Of a stretch of DNA of 64,000 nucleotides, positions 37,093 through 50,069 are shown in pieces (within the stretch, counting starts at the first letter, position 1; the number at the start of each line of letters is the position of its first letter). Source of the DNA: Areca catechu (taxonomy: Eukaryota > Streptophyta > Magnoliopsida > Arecales > Arecaceae); contig CM038038.1 in the NCBI GenBank assembly GCA_021397845.1, positions 70,168,748 to 70,232,747 on the forward strand, given 5' to 3'. A program made the translations under genes and the position numbers. The notes under the pieces are model-generated. The model saw nothing but the letters and a program-made list of their open reading frames with translations. It searched no databases and was not told the DNA's origin.

Positions 37093-38912
37093 AATAGGTT
37101 CCTTTTTGTAGTATAATGATTCTAGCATGCTAATAACATCCTTCTTAAGTACTTGGATTGAGTGCTTCACCATGGCCATCAAGTCATAGGAGAGAAGTAG
37201 GGCTGCAAGACCCTCTCTTCCTATTTAATGGGATCTTCTATGGAATGTAGGGATGCCGATATGATTGACTCATGAAAAGAAAAATAAGAAGCAAGAAATT
37301 ATAGATTAAAAATATTTTAATCTAATGACATGATCATAAAACAACTTTAGATAAGGTCTAACATGATTATTTTGATCGATTTTGTTGAATGTTTAGAGAA
37401 ACATTGGATCTGAAGTCACTAATTTTTTCCTGTCTCAGGTGAAGTGTCGACACTTGAACAGGAAGTGTCAACACTTGGGTTTCGTGAGCCGACACTTGGC
37501 CTTGTAAGTGTCGACTCACGGGTCTGTGCCTGATTCTGGCATTCTATTTTTTTTTCCTGTCTCAGGCTAAGTGTCGACACATGGCCTGGAAGTGTCGACA
37601 CTTGGCAGCAGAATGCAAAAAATAGTGAATTCAATTTTTGAAATTTTTTGTAAAATTATTTTATACCTAAAAATTAAAATTATTTTAATTTATTTTTAAG
37701 GCCATTGAACTTAATTTTTAATTAAGATTGACTAAGAACTCTAGGAATGTGATTCAAAGATCTTAAGTCATTTCAATATGCCTTAAGGGTCATGGGTTGC
37801 TTTTATTAGTTCCTTAATTGGGTTAGACCTAAGTTTAGATGCATTGGACAAATTAGAGAACTAATATAATCAAATGTTGAGTTGGGATTTCTTCTCTAGA
37901 TCTCTCTAATAGTTAGATTGATTAGTCCATAATCTAAATGGATCTAATTTATGGCTCAGTGGAAAGCTTGAGTCTTTAAGCTAGTCTAATTGAGTTTGAT
38001 AAACCGATTTGTGTCGAGGTAAGTTTGGCATTTTGATCATGGTTCTTTGGGGCTACCTCTTACCTGGCTAACTTTGTTGGTGTCTAAGGCAAGACGGTCA
38101 ATGGCGGAATCCAACCCATGATCTCACTTACCTGGCTAATGTGGTCAATCAGGATTGATTGGATAGCTCAATGACTCGTGTTAATCCTTGTCACCCAAGG
38201 TTAATTAGTCTTGACTAATTTTAGGTGCCCATGTATCATTAGTTATGTGTAACCCTCTTTGTTTGCTGATTTGGTCAGTGGGAGGTTGATCCATGTCTTC
38301 TCATTTCTTCATCTGTCACATTATTTAAAACCCTCTAAATTATTAGGTCCTTAAAAGGACAAAGTTATAGGGATAACCAAGTCCTAGCCTCCCATTAAGT
38401 GGGATAGTAATGTGTCCAGTAGTTTGGTGTTCATCGACATATCCAAAGATTGGGTGTTCATTGGGCTATTAGAATTGTTGTTCCTAATATGATGGCTCAG
38501 TACAACTCTCTTAACGGTGATCAAGTGGGTCGGCCAAAGTCGGGCTTGACTATTCGTTAGTTATAAGCATTGAATTTTGTCATGTTAATGGATGGACCTA
38601 ACCGAGACCTTCAATAGGAGGCCCAAAGGCTGATTGAAGTGCTCCTTGGGGCAAAACCCAATTACTAGAGGTTACTTAGGAAAGTAATCGGTTAAAGAAC
38701 CTACCTTTAGACATGCATGGGTGGGCCGGCCAAAGTCGGGCTCATGTGTTGTCTATTGGACTCTGATACCCACTAGAAAATTAAAATAATTCCTCGGATT
38801 AAAGGTAGAGGCTACCAATCTGAGCAAAATAGTGGAAGGAAACTTTAGACTAAAGTCCATATCTTTAGGTTAATAATTCATATACACTAATTAGCTTTGG
38901 TTTTTCTTTCAG
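37093..38912 (+). other. Element F2 leader with palindrome cluster and shared module
   Basis: Long non-coding leader. Between 37430 and 37610 lie six copies of AAGTGTCGACACTT or variants (perfect at 37442-37455 and 37590-37603), within a duplication of roughly 125 bp that begins TTTTTTCCTGTCTCAGG. The shared module is at 38060-38089: TTACCTGGCTAA, CTTTG, TTGGTGTCTAAGG, in which G.U pairs can replace two Watson-Crick pairs. A downstream TTACCTGGCTAA is at about 38131-38142. Confidence 0.7.
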
Positions 38913-41900
38913 ATGTCTTTCAATTTGTCACTCCGGTCTCTTCTCGACAACGAGAAACTCAATGGACCCAACTTCGATAGCTGGTATCGAAGGCTCAGGT
39001 TTATCCTAGAGCATGAACGGATCCTGTATGCGATATCGGATCCGGCACCTGAGATCCCTGCTGCCAATGCTTGGGGTTCGATCAGAGACACTTATCAGAA
39101 GTGGCTCTCTGACAGGACCACTATTCGATGCATTATGTTGGCTATGATGAATGGCGAGTTCAGTCGCAAGTTTGAGGAAGCCCAACCGAAAGAAATCCTT
39201 CAAAGGTTGAAGGAGTCTTTTGGAACACCAAATGACGTTGAGAGGTATAGGGTCTCCTGTGCTATCTACAATGCACGGATGTGTGATGGGGCCTCGATCA
39301 CTAATCATGTATTATACATGATCGAGATGATTGAGTGCCTGGGCAAGCTCGGCTGTCCCTTGCATTAACAGCTTGGGAAAGATGTGATACTGAATTCCCT
39401 CCCCTCTTCTTATATAGATTTTCTCGATCATTATAGAATGAATAAGCCCGAAGTTAACTACCATGGTCTGTTGAGGTTGCTGCAGACTTATGAGAAAGAC
39501 CACCAATTAAATAAAAGGGTGGTAAATCTAGTGGGAGGATGATCGGGAGGGCGTCATCCCTTTAAGAAAGGGAAGAAGAAAAATAAATGAAAAAAGATGC
39601 TGATGCTTCTGGGCCTAGTAAGGCCAAGAAAGTGAAGGCTGATCAGAGTCATGCAAAGTGCTTCTTCTACAAGAAGCAGGGTCACTAGAAGAGGAACTGT
39701 CCTCTTTATATTGCATCCCTTGACCTGAACAGGTCCAAGAAGAGAAAGCTGTGGGATGGTCCTGGACAAGGTATTTATATGATAATACCTTGTAGTTTTT
39801 CTGTTTGCGATACTACTAACTGGGTATTGGATACTGGAAGTCCAATTCAATTTGTAATTCTTTGTAGGGACTTTAAGTTAGTAGAAGATTCGAGGACGGT
39901 GAGAGGTTCTTGAACGTGGGAAATGGAATCCGAGTTCCAGTTATGGCATTGGGAGTCCTTAAACTTGTTTTCGAGTCCTGTACTGTCATTTTGAATGAAT
40001 GTCATTTTTGTCCATCTTTCATTTTGAATGTCATTTCTGTAGGCCAATTGGCCATGTATGGTTATGAACTATCAATAAAGAATGACATTTGCAAAATCAT
40101 TTGGAATAGTTCTGTAATTTTGACTGGACAAATACGTGATGGGATCTATGTACTATCATGACCTGTTAGTGTAATGTACATATCTAGCAAATGCCCTAGG
40201 ATATATAATATCAGCGAAGTGTACCTATGGCATTGTAGGCTAGGTCATATTAACATGAACAGGATAAACAGGTTGAAATGCAAGGGTCTCCTCGATTTTA
40301 GTGAAGATAGTTCACTTCCAACCTATGAGTCCTGTCTTCTTGGAAAAATGACTAAGTCACTTTTTATTGGAAAAGGTGAACGAGCCAATGAGATTCTAGG
40401 TCTGATACATACTGATGTATGTGGATCCATGAATGTTAGCACCAGGGGTGGGTACGGTTATTTCATTACTTTTATAGATGATTTTTCGAGATACGGTTAT
40501 GTATTCTTGATGAGACAAAAATTTGAGTCGTTTGAAATATTCAAACGATATCATAGTGAAGTAGAAAAACAAACTAGAAAGTGTATCAAAATCCTTCGAA
40601 CCAATCGAGGCGGTGAATACCTTTCTGGTGAGTTTCTGACATATCTAGAAGAGAATGGGATTCTCTCTCAGTGGACACCTCCAAGGACACCTCAATTAAA
40701 TGGAGTGTCTGAGAGGAGGAATCGAACTCTGTTAGACATGGTTTGATCCATGAGGGCTTTGCTTCTCTACCGGTATCCTTTTGGGGATATGCTATAGAAT
40801 CAACCTGCTACCTTCTGAATAGGGCTCCAAGTAAATTCATTAGTAAAACACCATATGAGACATGGACTGGACGTAAGCTGACACTATCACACCTTCGGGT
40901 TTGGGGGTGCCCAGCTTATGTAAAACATTTGGAAATGGACAAACTTGGACCTGGATCTGATCGGTGCCTATTTGTTAGGTATCCAAAGGAGTCTAAGGGG
41001 TATTACTTCTACTTAGCTGAGGAACAAAAGTTGTTCGTCGATCATAGGGCTATCTTTTTGGAAAAGGAGTTCCTTGGTGAAGGGACTGTAGCCGCTAAGA
41101 TTGAACTTAGTGAAGTTCAACAAGTAGAAGAACCATCACAGTTAAGAGACAACATAGAATCGGCTGTGATTAGATCACACCTAAATCCCACTCAGGAATC
41201 ATTAAGGAGATCTGATAGAGTACCGAGCTGACCAGACAGATACTATGGTTTCTTGGCCCTGGACGGTGATCCCATTGAACTCGATGGGAATAATGAGGAT
41301 CCGATCACCTATATGGATGCGTTGCAGAGGTCCGACTCTGAGATATGGCTAGGAGCCATGAAATCTGAAATAGAGTCCATGGAGATCAACAATGTATGGA
41401 CATTGGTTGATGCACCTGAAGGGATAAAATCCATTAGGTGCAAATAGATTTTCAAGAGAAAAAGGGGCGCAAATGGGCAGGTGGAGACCTATAAAGCCCG
41501 TCTGGTTGCCTAGGGGTATTGTCAACATTATGGTGTTGATTATGATGATACATTCTCTCCTATGGCAATGCTCAAATCCATTCAGATCATGCTTGCTTTA
41601 GCAGCACCCTTTGACTATGAAATCTGGCAAATGGATGTTCGAACAACTTTCTTGAATAGTGAGCTAGAAGAGGTGTATATGATACAACCTGAAGGGTTCA
41701 CATCCATAGATGAGTCAAAGGTGTCAGGCTTCAAAAGTCCATCTATAGATTGAAGCAAGCATCAAGAAATTAAAACATGCGATTTGATAAGTGTATCAAG
41801 TCGTATGGCTTCATTAGGAACAGAGAAGAACCTTGTATTTATAAATGGGCTAATGGTTCTGTGATTGTATTCCTTGTGTTGTATGTGGATGACATTCTTT

Positions 41901-42463
41901 TAATTGGGAATGACATCCCAGCACTACAAGGAATAAAGGTCTGGTTATCATCTCACTTCTCTATGAAAGACTTGGGTGAAGCCTTTTACATGCTGGGTAT
42001 AAAGATCTATAGAGACAGATCTAAGAGGTTTTTGGGACTGTCCCTGTCTACGTACATCGACACCGTGCTGAAATGGTTTAGCATGGAAAATTTCAAGAAG
42101 GGCTATCTTCCGATAGGCACTGGAATTGATCTCTCCAAAAGGAATTGTGCGACAACTCCTGACAATGGGTTCTATCATGTATGCCATGATATGTATAAGA
42201 CTAGACGTGGCATACTCACTAGGCATAGTGAGCAGATACCAGTCTGACCCAAGTGAAACTTATTGAAAAGTGATAAAGACTATCCTTAAGTATTTACAAA
42301 ATACTAAGGACCAATGGCTAATATATGGAGAATCTGACTTGAAACTTGTGGGGCATACTGATTCCAGTTTTTAGTTAGATAAGGATGATAGCAAGAATGT
42401 GTCAGGATTTATCTTTACCCTAAATGGAGGAGCTATCTGTTGAAAAATTTACAAGCAGCCTAC
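38913..42463 (+). pseudogene. Element F2 copia gag-pol, first part, heavily decayed
   Basis: gag starts at 38913 (MSFNLSLRSLLDNEKLNGPNF) and is open to 39368. The zinc knuckle at 39659-39700 has lost its second Cys (Tyr) and carries a TAG. A protease trace (WVLDTGSP) is near 39820. GAG-pre-integrase and integrase are at 40174-40746, then a frame change to 40743-41231 and on to 41753. RT with YVDD (41882-41893) is in a third frame (41777-42247). At least three frames and many stops are needed. Related to F1 and more distantly to B and E. Element E cuts it at 42464 within RNase H. Confidence 0.9.
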
Positions 42464-44915
42464 TGTAAGGGTCTTGGTGACCAGGGTGGAAGCGTGGATT
42501 TCAAAAATGTATTATGAAACCACTACCAAACCCTTAACCCAAGACCTCCTTACTAGGAATTTAAACATACAAACATGCATATATAATATAAACTAGAGTT
42601 TAGGCACCAACCTGAACCACTAGTATCCAATCCGATGAAGAAAACCCTGATTCAGCCTTCTTCTCCACCAGGCACCCAAACATTCACCCTCCAACGGTAA
42701 TCCACATGAAACTCGAACCAAGGAAGAACTCCTTCTTCAAGTTGCTTGGATAAGTGGAACTCTTTCAGCAGCCTTTGGTCTATTGACCACTGTAGGACAC
42801 CTTGTCCTACTGTAGGGCACTAAAGACACTCTCCTAAACCACTCTTGGTTTTAGAACAACCCTCCTCTAGGACCCCTTAGGATTATGTCCTAAAATAAAG
42901 GCTTGTCCTATTAGAAAAGACCTTGTCTTAACAAGACAAGTCTTGTCTTAAAGAAAGAAGGAGGGAGAGAAAGACACTCAAAATAATACTTCGGTGGAAT
43001 TCTTATATCAGACTCATTTCACCGCTCCCTATTTATAGATATAAGAGGGACGTGTGATATATCCTCCCATCAACTTATTAGATATGATTTTTCAAGACCG
43101 AAAAGAAGTTATCTTGCTTGAAAAATCATATTTAATAATCCCATTCATGCACCGAAGGCCTTATTCACATCCCTTCTTTTATCTAGACGAATTCTTACTT
43201 GCCACATGTCAATTACCGGTCCCTAGGAAGCCAAGAGGAGGCTCTTCAATCTCCAAACATCGAAGATTATGAAGAGTCCTGATAGCAGAAGGACTCTCCA
43301 TCAAAATCGCGCGCCACATGAAGAGTTGCGACTCTTCATGCACCGCGCGCGCCATCCTTCTTCCATGCAAGTTTCAAAGAATGTTGACCAGTGAAAACAT
43401 AAGCAATATGGGTATCATTAGAAAGAACATAAAATTTCTTTTCTGACCATATAAATTATATTCAAATCAGAGATCTATAGCTCATTCTGTGCCCTTTTGA
43501 AGTTAAGGTATCATTTAGGTACCAAGAGTCCCATGCCATTAGGACTCTTCATGTATGGCGCCTAAAATGTCCTTAAATCCAAATTAAAATCAGATTTAGC
43601 TCTGATTAGGCTAGCCCCACTTAGGACTCAACCTAATTTAGGTTTCTCATAATTAGGTTAGCCCAATTAGCAAGCAACCGGATCCAATCCAATTGGATTA
43701 GGAATTTGGTTAGCCTACATATGCTAGTATGTAATTCGGCTAACCAATTAGGATCCTATGACCCTAATTAAATCATGAATGACTTCCTTGGCCAAGTCTC
43801 TATTGTGTGTGACCCATTGGGTTCCACATCTAGCCAGTAATAGGTTTAGGTTTGAGCCGATTCGATCCGATCGAACCCGATTGACCTAATTAGGTCAAAT
43901 TGGCTCACCTAATTGTCCAATTCGAATCACACATCGAATTCACTCATGAAACCAAATCAATTGGTTCATGAAGACCTACAAGACAAGATTGATGTTTAGC
44001 AACATATCAATCCTACCCGGAAGATGAGGAATTTTGGTGGATTTACCAAAATGCCTTTCAGTGGTGAGTTACCGGGCAATTCAGTCCTTCGATCTACTTG
44101 CACTCTGAATATGACAATGGATATGGATACTTGTCAAATCCAATTTCATATTCATTCCTTGCTCAATCTGATAATGATGATTCATTAATGAACCATTAGA
44201 AACTATTTCTAATGTTCATACTTTGATCAATGATTTCCCGAATCTTCATTTGATTGAAATCATCTGGATGCGCTTCCCTCTTACTAGGGTTGATCGATTC
44301 CTTTTTGACCTACTCACAACCTCCATATGCAATCCACCATACCCAGTATCACCCCATGCATGACTCGGTGTCATGATTGAGTATGAACCAAAGTATGGAT
44401 TCATGCATACAAGGTACCATGGCAGTCTCAGGTCAAAGGACCACATGCACTACTCCTACTATGAGAACTATCTATTGACAAACAGATAAGGTTCCATTAG
44501 ATGTTCTCAAGCTGGATCCATTCAATGAACTCATTCTCTAATGAGCACCCACATCCTAGTATTAGTGTCAAACACAAGTGATTATGAGATCAGTCACCCT
44601 CTTCACCAAGCATACATAGGATGTGTTGGTCTTACCGGAAACATTGATCCCCTACTCAATATCCCATCGACCAGGAATATTCTAGATTAGGGTTTTAAGG
44701 CTTTAGGTCTCACTGGTATGATCTCATCATAACTCCAGAACCATAGCCCTAATCTATAGGGTTCATCATATCTTAATAAAATTAATAAGACACAGCGTAT
44801 GATAAAAATAAAATGCCTTTATTAATTAATAATGTCAATACACTGGTTTGGGATACAAAAGAAAATCCCATCGAAATACAATATTTTGATTAGCATTTAG
44901 GACATAATCCTTTCA
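42464..44915 (-). repeat. Element E 3' LTR (2452 bp)
   Basis: Starts TGTAAGGGTCTTGGTGACC, ends ATCCTTTCA before the PPT complement ATCTCCCACTTGC. Candidate TATA (sense TATAAATA) at 43030-43037. Perfect hairpin CATGAAGAGT, TGCG, ACTCTTCATG at 43317-43340, and an AAGAGTCC...GGACTCTT inverted repeat near 43522-43550, resembling the hairpins in the B LTR. Confidence 0.9.
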
Positions 44916-44929
44916 ATCTCCCACTTGCA

Positions 44930-47900
44930 CTAAAGCAAATCACCTTTAAATTTTAACCCCATACATTCGAGGTGGCGATCAAACTCCCGCTGTAGTAGAG
45001 CCTTAGTGAACGGGTCTGCTATGTTGTTCTTCATTTCTACTCTTTTAATGCAGACTTCTTGTCTTTCAACAATCTCTCGAATGAGATGGAAACGTCTTAA
45101 AATGTGCTTTGATTTGTGATGAGCTCTAGGTTCCTTAGCTTGAGCAATGGCTCCAGTATTTTCATAGTAAAGTGGTACTGGACCTTCAATCTCTGGAACA
45201 ACGCCTAACTCTGAGATGAACTTCTTCATCCAGATAGCTTCCTTGGCAGCTTCACTAACAGCAATGTATTCTACCTCAGTTGTTGAGTCAGCTATAATCT
45301 GCTATTTAGAACTCTTCCAACTTATAGCTCCTCCATTTAGGATAAAAACATACCCTAAAATAGATTTGCTAGCATATGGATCCGATTGAAAACTAGAATC
45401 TGGATAAGCTTCCAGTTTAAGATCAAATTTTCCGTATATCAGAAAAATATCCTTAGTCCTTCTCAAGTACTTAAGAATATTTTTCACAGCCTTTCAGTGA
45501 TCCTCTCCTGGATCAGCCTGAAATCTGTTGGCTATACCTAAGGCATATGCCACATCATGCCTAGTACATAACATAGCATACATTATAGATCCTACAGCCA
45601 AAGCATAAGGTATAGAACTCATTCTATTTCTTTCTTTAGGTGTCTTAGGAGACATCTTCTTAGAAAGATGTATGCCATGACCAATGGGGAAGTAACCACC
45701 TTTACTTCCCTCCATGCTAAATCTCTTTAGCACTTGGTCAATGTACCTAGACTGGGATAAGCCTAGCATCCTCCTAGATCTATCTCTATAGATCTTGATA
45801 TCCAGTATATAGGATGCTTCTCCCAAGTCTTTCATGGAAAACTGTTTAGATAACCATACCTTGACTGATTGTAACATTGGGATATCATTCCCAATAAGGA
45901 GTATGTCATCCACATACAAAACCAAGAAAACTATGGTACTCCCACTAGTCTTCTTATACACACAAGGTTCATCCTCATTTTTGATAAAGTTAAACTCTTT
46001 GACTGTCTTATCAAATCGAATGTCCCAACTCCTAGATGCTTGCTTTAATCCATAAATGGATTTCTTCAGCCTACATACCTGATTTGGTTTAGTCTCCAAG
46101 ACAAAACCTTCTGGCTGTGACATATAGACCTCTTCCTCAAGGAAAACATTAAGGAATGCGGTTTTCACATCCATCTGCCAGATTTCATAATCATGATATG
46201 CTGCTATAGCAAGCATGATCCGAATAGATTTGAGCATGGCAACAGGAGAAAATGTTTCATCATAATCTATTCCCTGTTTTTGTCTGAAACCCTTAGCCAC
46301 TAATCTGGCTTTATAAGTTTTGACTTGGCCATCTGCCTCAATCTTTTTCTTATAGACCCATTTGCATCCAATAGGGTTAACACCCTTTGGTGCATCAACC
46401 AAAGTCCACACTTGGTTGACATGCATGGAGTCCATTTCGAATCTCATGGCTTCCAGCCATCTGTTTGAGTCCCTACTCATGATAGCATCCGTATAGGTTA
46501 GAGGCTCATCATTTTCAATGATCCGGGCTTCATTATTTTCAATAATGAACCCATACCTCTTAGGTGCATGACGCACCCTATCAGACCTACGGATAGGAGT
46601 GGTGTGTTCTGCTTCTATACTAACTATGTTATCATTTGGTTGAGATGTATCTATTTGTTGAACTTCTTCAAGTTCAATATTTCTCCCACTGCCCTTTTGT
46701 AGGATGAACTCTTTCTCCAGAAAAGTGGCATGCCTACTGACAAAAACTTTTTGTTCAGTAGGGTGGTAGAACAGATATCGTATACTATCTTTAGGATATC
46801 CTACAAATAGACACTTATCTGCTCTAGCATCCAGCTTATGTCCAAAATTTCTTTTGACATAGGCTGGACATCCCAATATCTTAAGATACTTAAGATTGGG
46901 TTTCTTACCCCTCCATATCTCATATGGAGTGCTAGAGACAGATTTAGATGGTACTCTATTTAAGATATTAGCCGCAGTTTCCAAGGCATATCCCCAGAAG
47001 GAAACAGGTAACTCTGTGAAGCACATCATGGACCATACCATATATAATAAGGTATGATTCCTCTTTTCAGTAACACCATTTAATTGTGGTGTGTAAGGAG
47101 GGGTCCATTCAGAGATAATCCCCTTTTCTTTAAGATGATCGAGAAACTCAGTGGATAAGTATTCACCTCCTTGATCTGATCGAAGGATTTTAATACCTTT
47201 CCTCGTTTGTTTCTCTACCATACTTTGATACTCTAAAAATTTATCAAAGGCTTCAGACTTATGTTTCATAAGATATACAAATCCGTACCTTGAGAAATCA
47301 TCAGTAAACGTGATGAAATAAGAGTATCCACCCTTGGCCTGAGTTATCATAGGCCCATATACATCTGTATGTATGAGTCCTAATAACTCAGTTATCCTTT
47401 CTCTATGTCCACTAAATGGAGTCTTGGCCATTTTACCCATGAGACATGATTCACAAGTTTCTAATGATTCATAATCATAAGGATTAAGGAAATTTTCCTT
47501 GTATAACTTGCTAATCCTAGTCTCACTAATATGTCCAAGCCGATAGTGCCAGAGTAAAGTATTGTTTACATCATCTCTCTTTCATTTGTTACTTACATGA
47601 AGTATATTGTCATTAGTGGATAGAGTTAAAAGACCATTGCAAAATACGCCACAACATATAATTTCATTAGAAAAGCTGATTGAGCAACCATTGCTCATCA
47701 CATTCATAGTATAACCTTGTCTAAGTAACAAGGGTACAGATATGATATTTCTAATGACCTTAGGCATATAGTAACAATCTCTCAGCTCTAAAATCTTTCC
47801 CGAAGGTAACTTCAAGATATAAGTCCCTACAGCCTCTGCTTGGATGGACTCTCCTCCAGCATCGTAGAGCTCGAAGTCTCATTCCTTCAATACTCTAAGC

Positions 47901-48830
47901 CTCTGCAGCCCCTGCAATGATTTGCAGATATTATGACCACAGGCGATATCCAATACCCAAGTATTTGAAATGGAAGAATCCAATGACAAAATAGTATGAA
48001 CTTCTTTCATACCGTTTGGTGCATCCGATGCACCAGGCTTTACACCTGCAAGGTAAGCCTTGCAGTTCCTCTTCCAATGACCCGGCTTACCACAGTGAAA
48101 GCAGGTCATCTATCTGGAGGCCTTCTTTCCTTTCTTCTTCTTGATACCCCTTCTTGGGTTCAATCTCCTCTTGGAACCCTTTCTTCCTGACTTCTTCTTG
48201 TTGATCCCATCCACAAGAAGAAGTGGAGCCTTATTTTTCTTTAAATGGCTCTTTGCTATTTTTAACATGTTTAACAGCTTAGGCAAGGAAGTGTTAAGTT
48301 TGTTCATATGATAATTAAGAACAAACTATGAAAATGACTCCGAGTGATTGCAGGATCAAATCCTGATTCAACTCCCCATCCATAACAAAACCCAATTGAC
48401 ATAATTGAGTAATCAAGTCAATAACCATTAGTACGTGGTCTTGTACGGATGTACCTTCTATCATTCTCGCACAGAACAACTACTTAGATATCTCATATCT
48501 AGTAGTTCGACTATGTTCTCCATCTAGCTCTTTTAGATTGAGCAGTATGGAGTTAGTGTCCATGCTATCATGTTGCCTCTGCAACTCATTGGTCATTGAG
48601 GCAACCATAATACATTTGACAGTGAGTGAGTCATTTTGCCACATCTTGTATGTGGTCTTTTTCTCTTGTGAGGCATCTTCCCCTAAAGGTTCCAAGGTAG
48701 GGGTATCAAGAATGTAAGAAAGTTTTTCCTGGCTGAGTACTATCTTTAGGTTTCTCAACCAGTCAACATAGTTCGGTCCAATCAATTTATTGGCATCAAG
48801 TATACTACGGATTGAGAGTGAAGAGGCCAT
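44930..48830 (-). pseudogene. Element E copia gag-pol, several stops and one frameshift
   Basis: Start ATG at 48830 (MASSLSIRSILDANKLIGPNY). The gag frame is lost by a 2-bp deletion near 48343 (GAGTGA where B has GAGAGTGA). From 48307 to 44930 one frame continues with stops at 48110, 47582, 45494 and 45302 (lowest base) among others. Zinc knuckle CFHCGKPGHWKRNC (48103-48062), protease trace, integrase and RT in the long open part 45494-47440, YVDD at 45916-45905, RNase H to the end FKGDLL. Several stops replace Gln, Trp or Arg of B, again the pattern expected from cytosine deamination. Confidence 0.92.
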
Positions 48831-49006
48831 TTAATCTACATTAACAAAGAACATAACATAAGCAAACAACCAATGTTGACAAAACATAATTAAATTAGGA
48901 CTTTAACTTAATTATGTCTCCCACTATTTTATCAAGCATCATAACCCTCTATATGATGATAGAGAAATCCTAATTGGTTTTCTTAGTGGGGTTGAGATCC
49001 TAATTC

Positions 49007-49326
49007 CTTATAAAAGACCTTGTGTGTACACAACAAATCTTTTATAAGTTCAAAGATAGGAAAACTCTTTACAATTGTATCTCATACAATTCTCAACAAA
49101 ACCTGGCCTCTAAAATATTAATAGCCTTGTGTGTGCACAACAAACTATAATATTTTTAGTTAAGTAAGACCCTTCATTCCTTTATAGTCATGATTGTAAT
49201 AATAATATCCTTGTGTGTTCACAACAAAGTATTATATTAAATCATGCCATAAGCATCAAATGCACCAGGCCAAAATTGTGTTAGTTACCATAATAGGCCT
49301 TGTGTGTACACAACAAACCTAATACG
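49007..49326 (-). promoter_or_regulatory. Array of four stem-loops in the element E leader
   Basis: Homologue of the B array. 1: 49007-49017 with 49038-49048 (CTTATAAAAGA/TCTTTTATAAG). 2: 49110-49124 with 49145-49159, one bulge. 3: outer CATGATT/AATCATG pairing 49189-49195 with 49240-49246. 4: about 49288-49326, degenerate. The loop differs from B: sense TTTGTTGTGTACACACAAGG, which itself can fold as TTGTG, four bases, CACAA. The four bases vary (TACA, CACA, AACA, TACA) while the arms stay fixed. Confidence 0.8.
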
Positions 49327-49462
49327 GATCATAACATAATAATGACCTAACATGAAGGAAGGCCTAATGTAGTGAGTATTACACTAAGCATATCAATCAA
49401 GAATTAAGTTAATCTTATCGGCCAGGTAAGTGGGAGAGTAGTGGGAGTCCCCCTGTTGCTTT

Positions 49463-49493
49463 CCTAGACACCAATAAAAATTGGCCAAGTCAG
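49463..49493 (-). promoter_or_regulatory. Shared leader hairpin module in element E
   Basis: Sense reads CTGACTTGGCCAAT, TTTT, ATTGGTGTCTAGG. Flanking halves: GGTGTCTAGG (sense) at about 49548-49557 and TTACCTGGCC at about 49420-49429. Same place and order as in B. Confidence 0.75.
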
Positions 49494-49885
49494 TCAACGG
49501 AACCAATTAAAAACCACGTCCTCTTTACCGATCATTAACCACTTTTCCTAGACACCGAATGATCAACTAATCATCTTGATTATTTTGCTTAAAGTATATG
49601 ACACTACAACTTAATATAATTTTAATAGAGAGCTTCATTATTAAAATAAGCACATTCTACATATAACCATTCAATCAACCATGCATCATATGTCATTTTA
49701 TAATATGCCAAGTGTGTCATTATACTAGGATAACCATCTACAACATAATGGATCCACCATTATGCCAGGGCAACCTTATTTCAGTATGATGACTAGAAAG
49801 CTAAACATATCTCTATATCGATTAAGTTTTAAGTGAAAACCCTAACCAGTGACATACATATATGCATAAACATATCAATCATATG

Positions 49886-50035
49886 TAACTTTAAACTTTT
49901 GTAGAGTCCTACAAAATTGGACAACTTCAAATTTTGTAGAGTCCTACAAAAATGGACAACTTTAAATTTTATAGAGTCCTACCAAAATGGGCAACTTCAA
50001 GAGTCCTACAAAATTGGGCAACTTCAAATTTTGTT
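49886..50035 (-). repeat. 35-bp hairpin repeat in the element E leader
   Basis: Three and a half units of about 35 bp contain TTTTGTAG, AGTC, CTACAAAA: perfect 8-bp hairpins at 49897-49916 and 49932-49951, a mismatched one from 49967, and a half unit near 50000. Located 20-170 bp from the PBS and absent from B. Confidence 0.8.
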
Positions 50036-50056
50036 TGATTTAGCCCTAATAAGGTG

Positions 50057-50068
50057 GCTCTGATACCA
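50057..50068 (-). promoter_or_regulatory. Element E primer-binding site
   Basis: Plus GCTCTGATACCA, complement of the initiator-Met tRNA end, one base from the LTR. Confidence 0.9.
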
Positions 50069-50069
50069 C

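Noticed and set aside
41948..42226. Minus-strand frame opposite the F2 reverse transcriptase
   Set aside because: Shadow of the plus-strand RT coding sequence with the YVDD motif.
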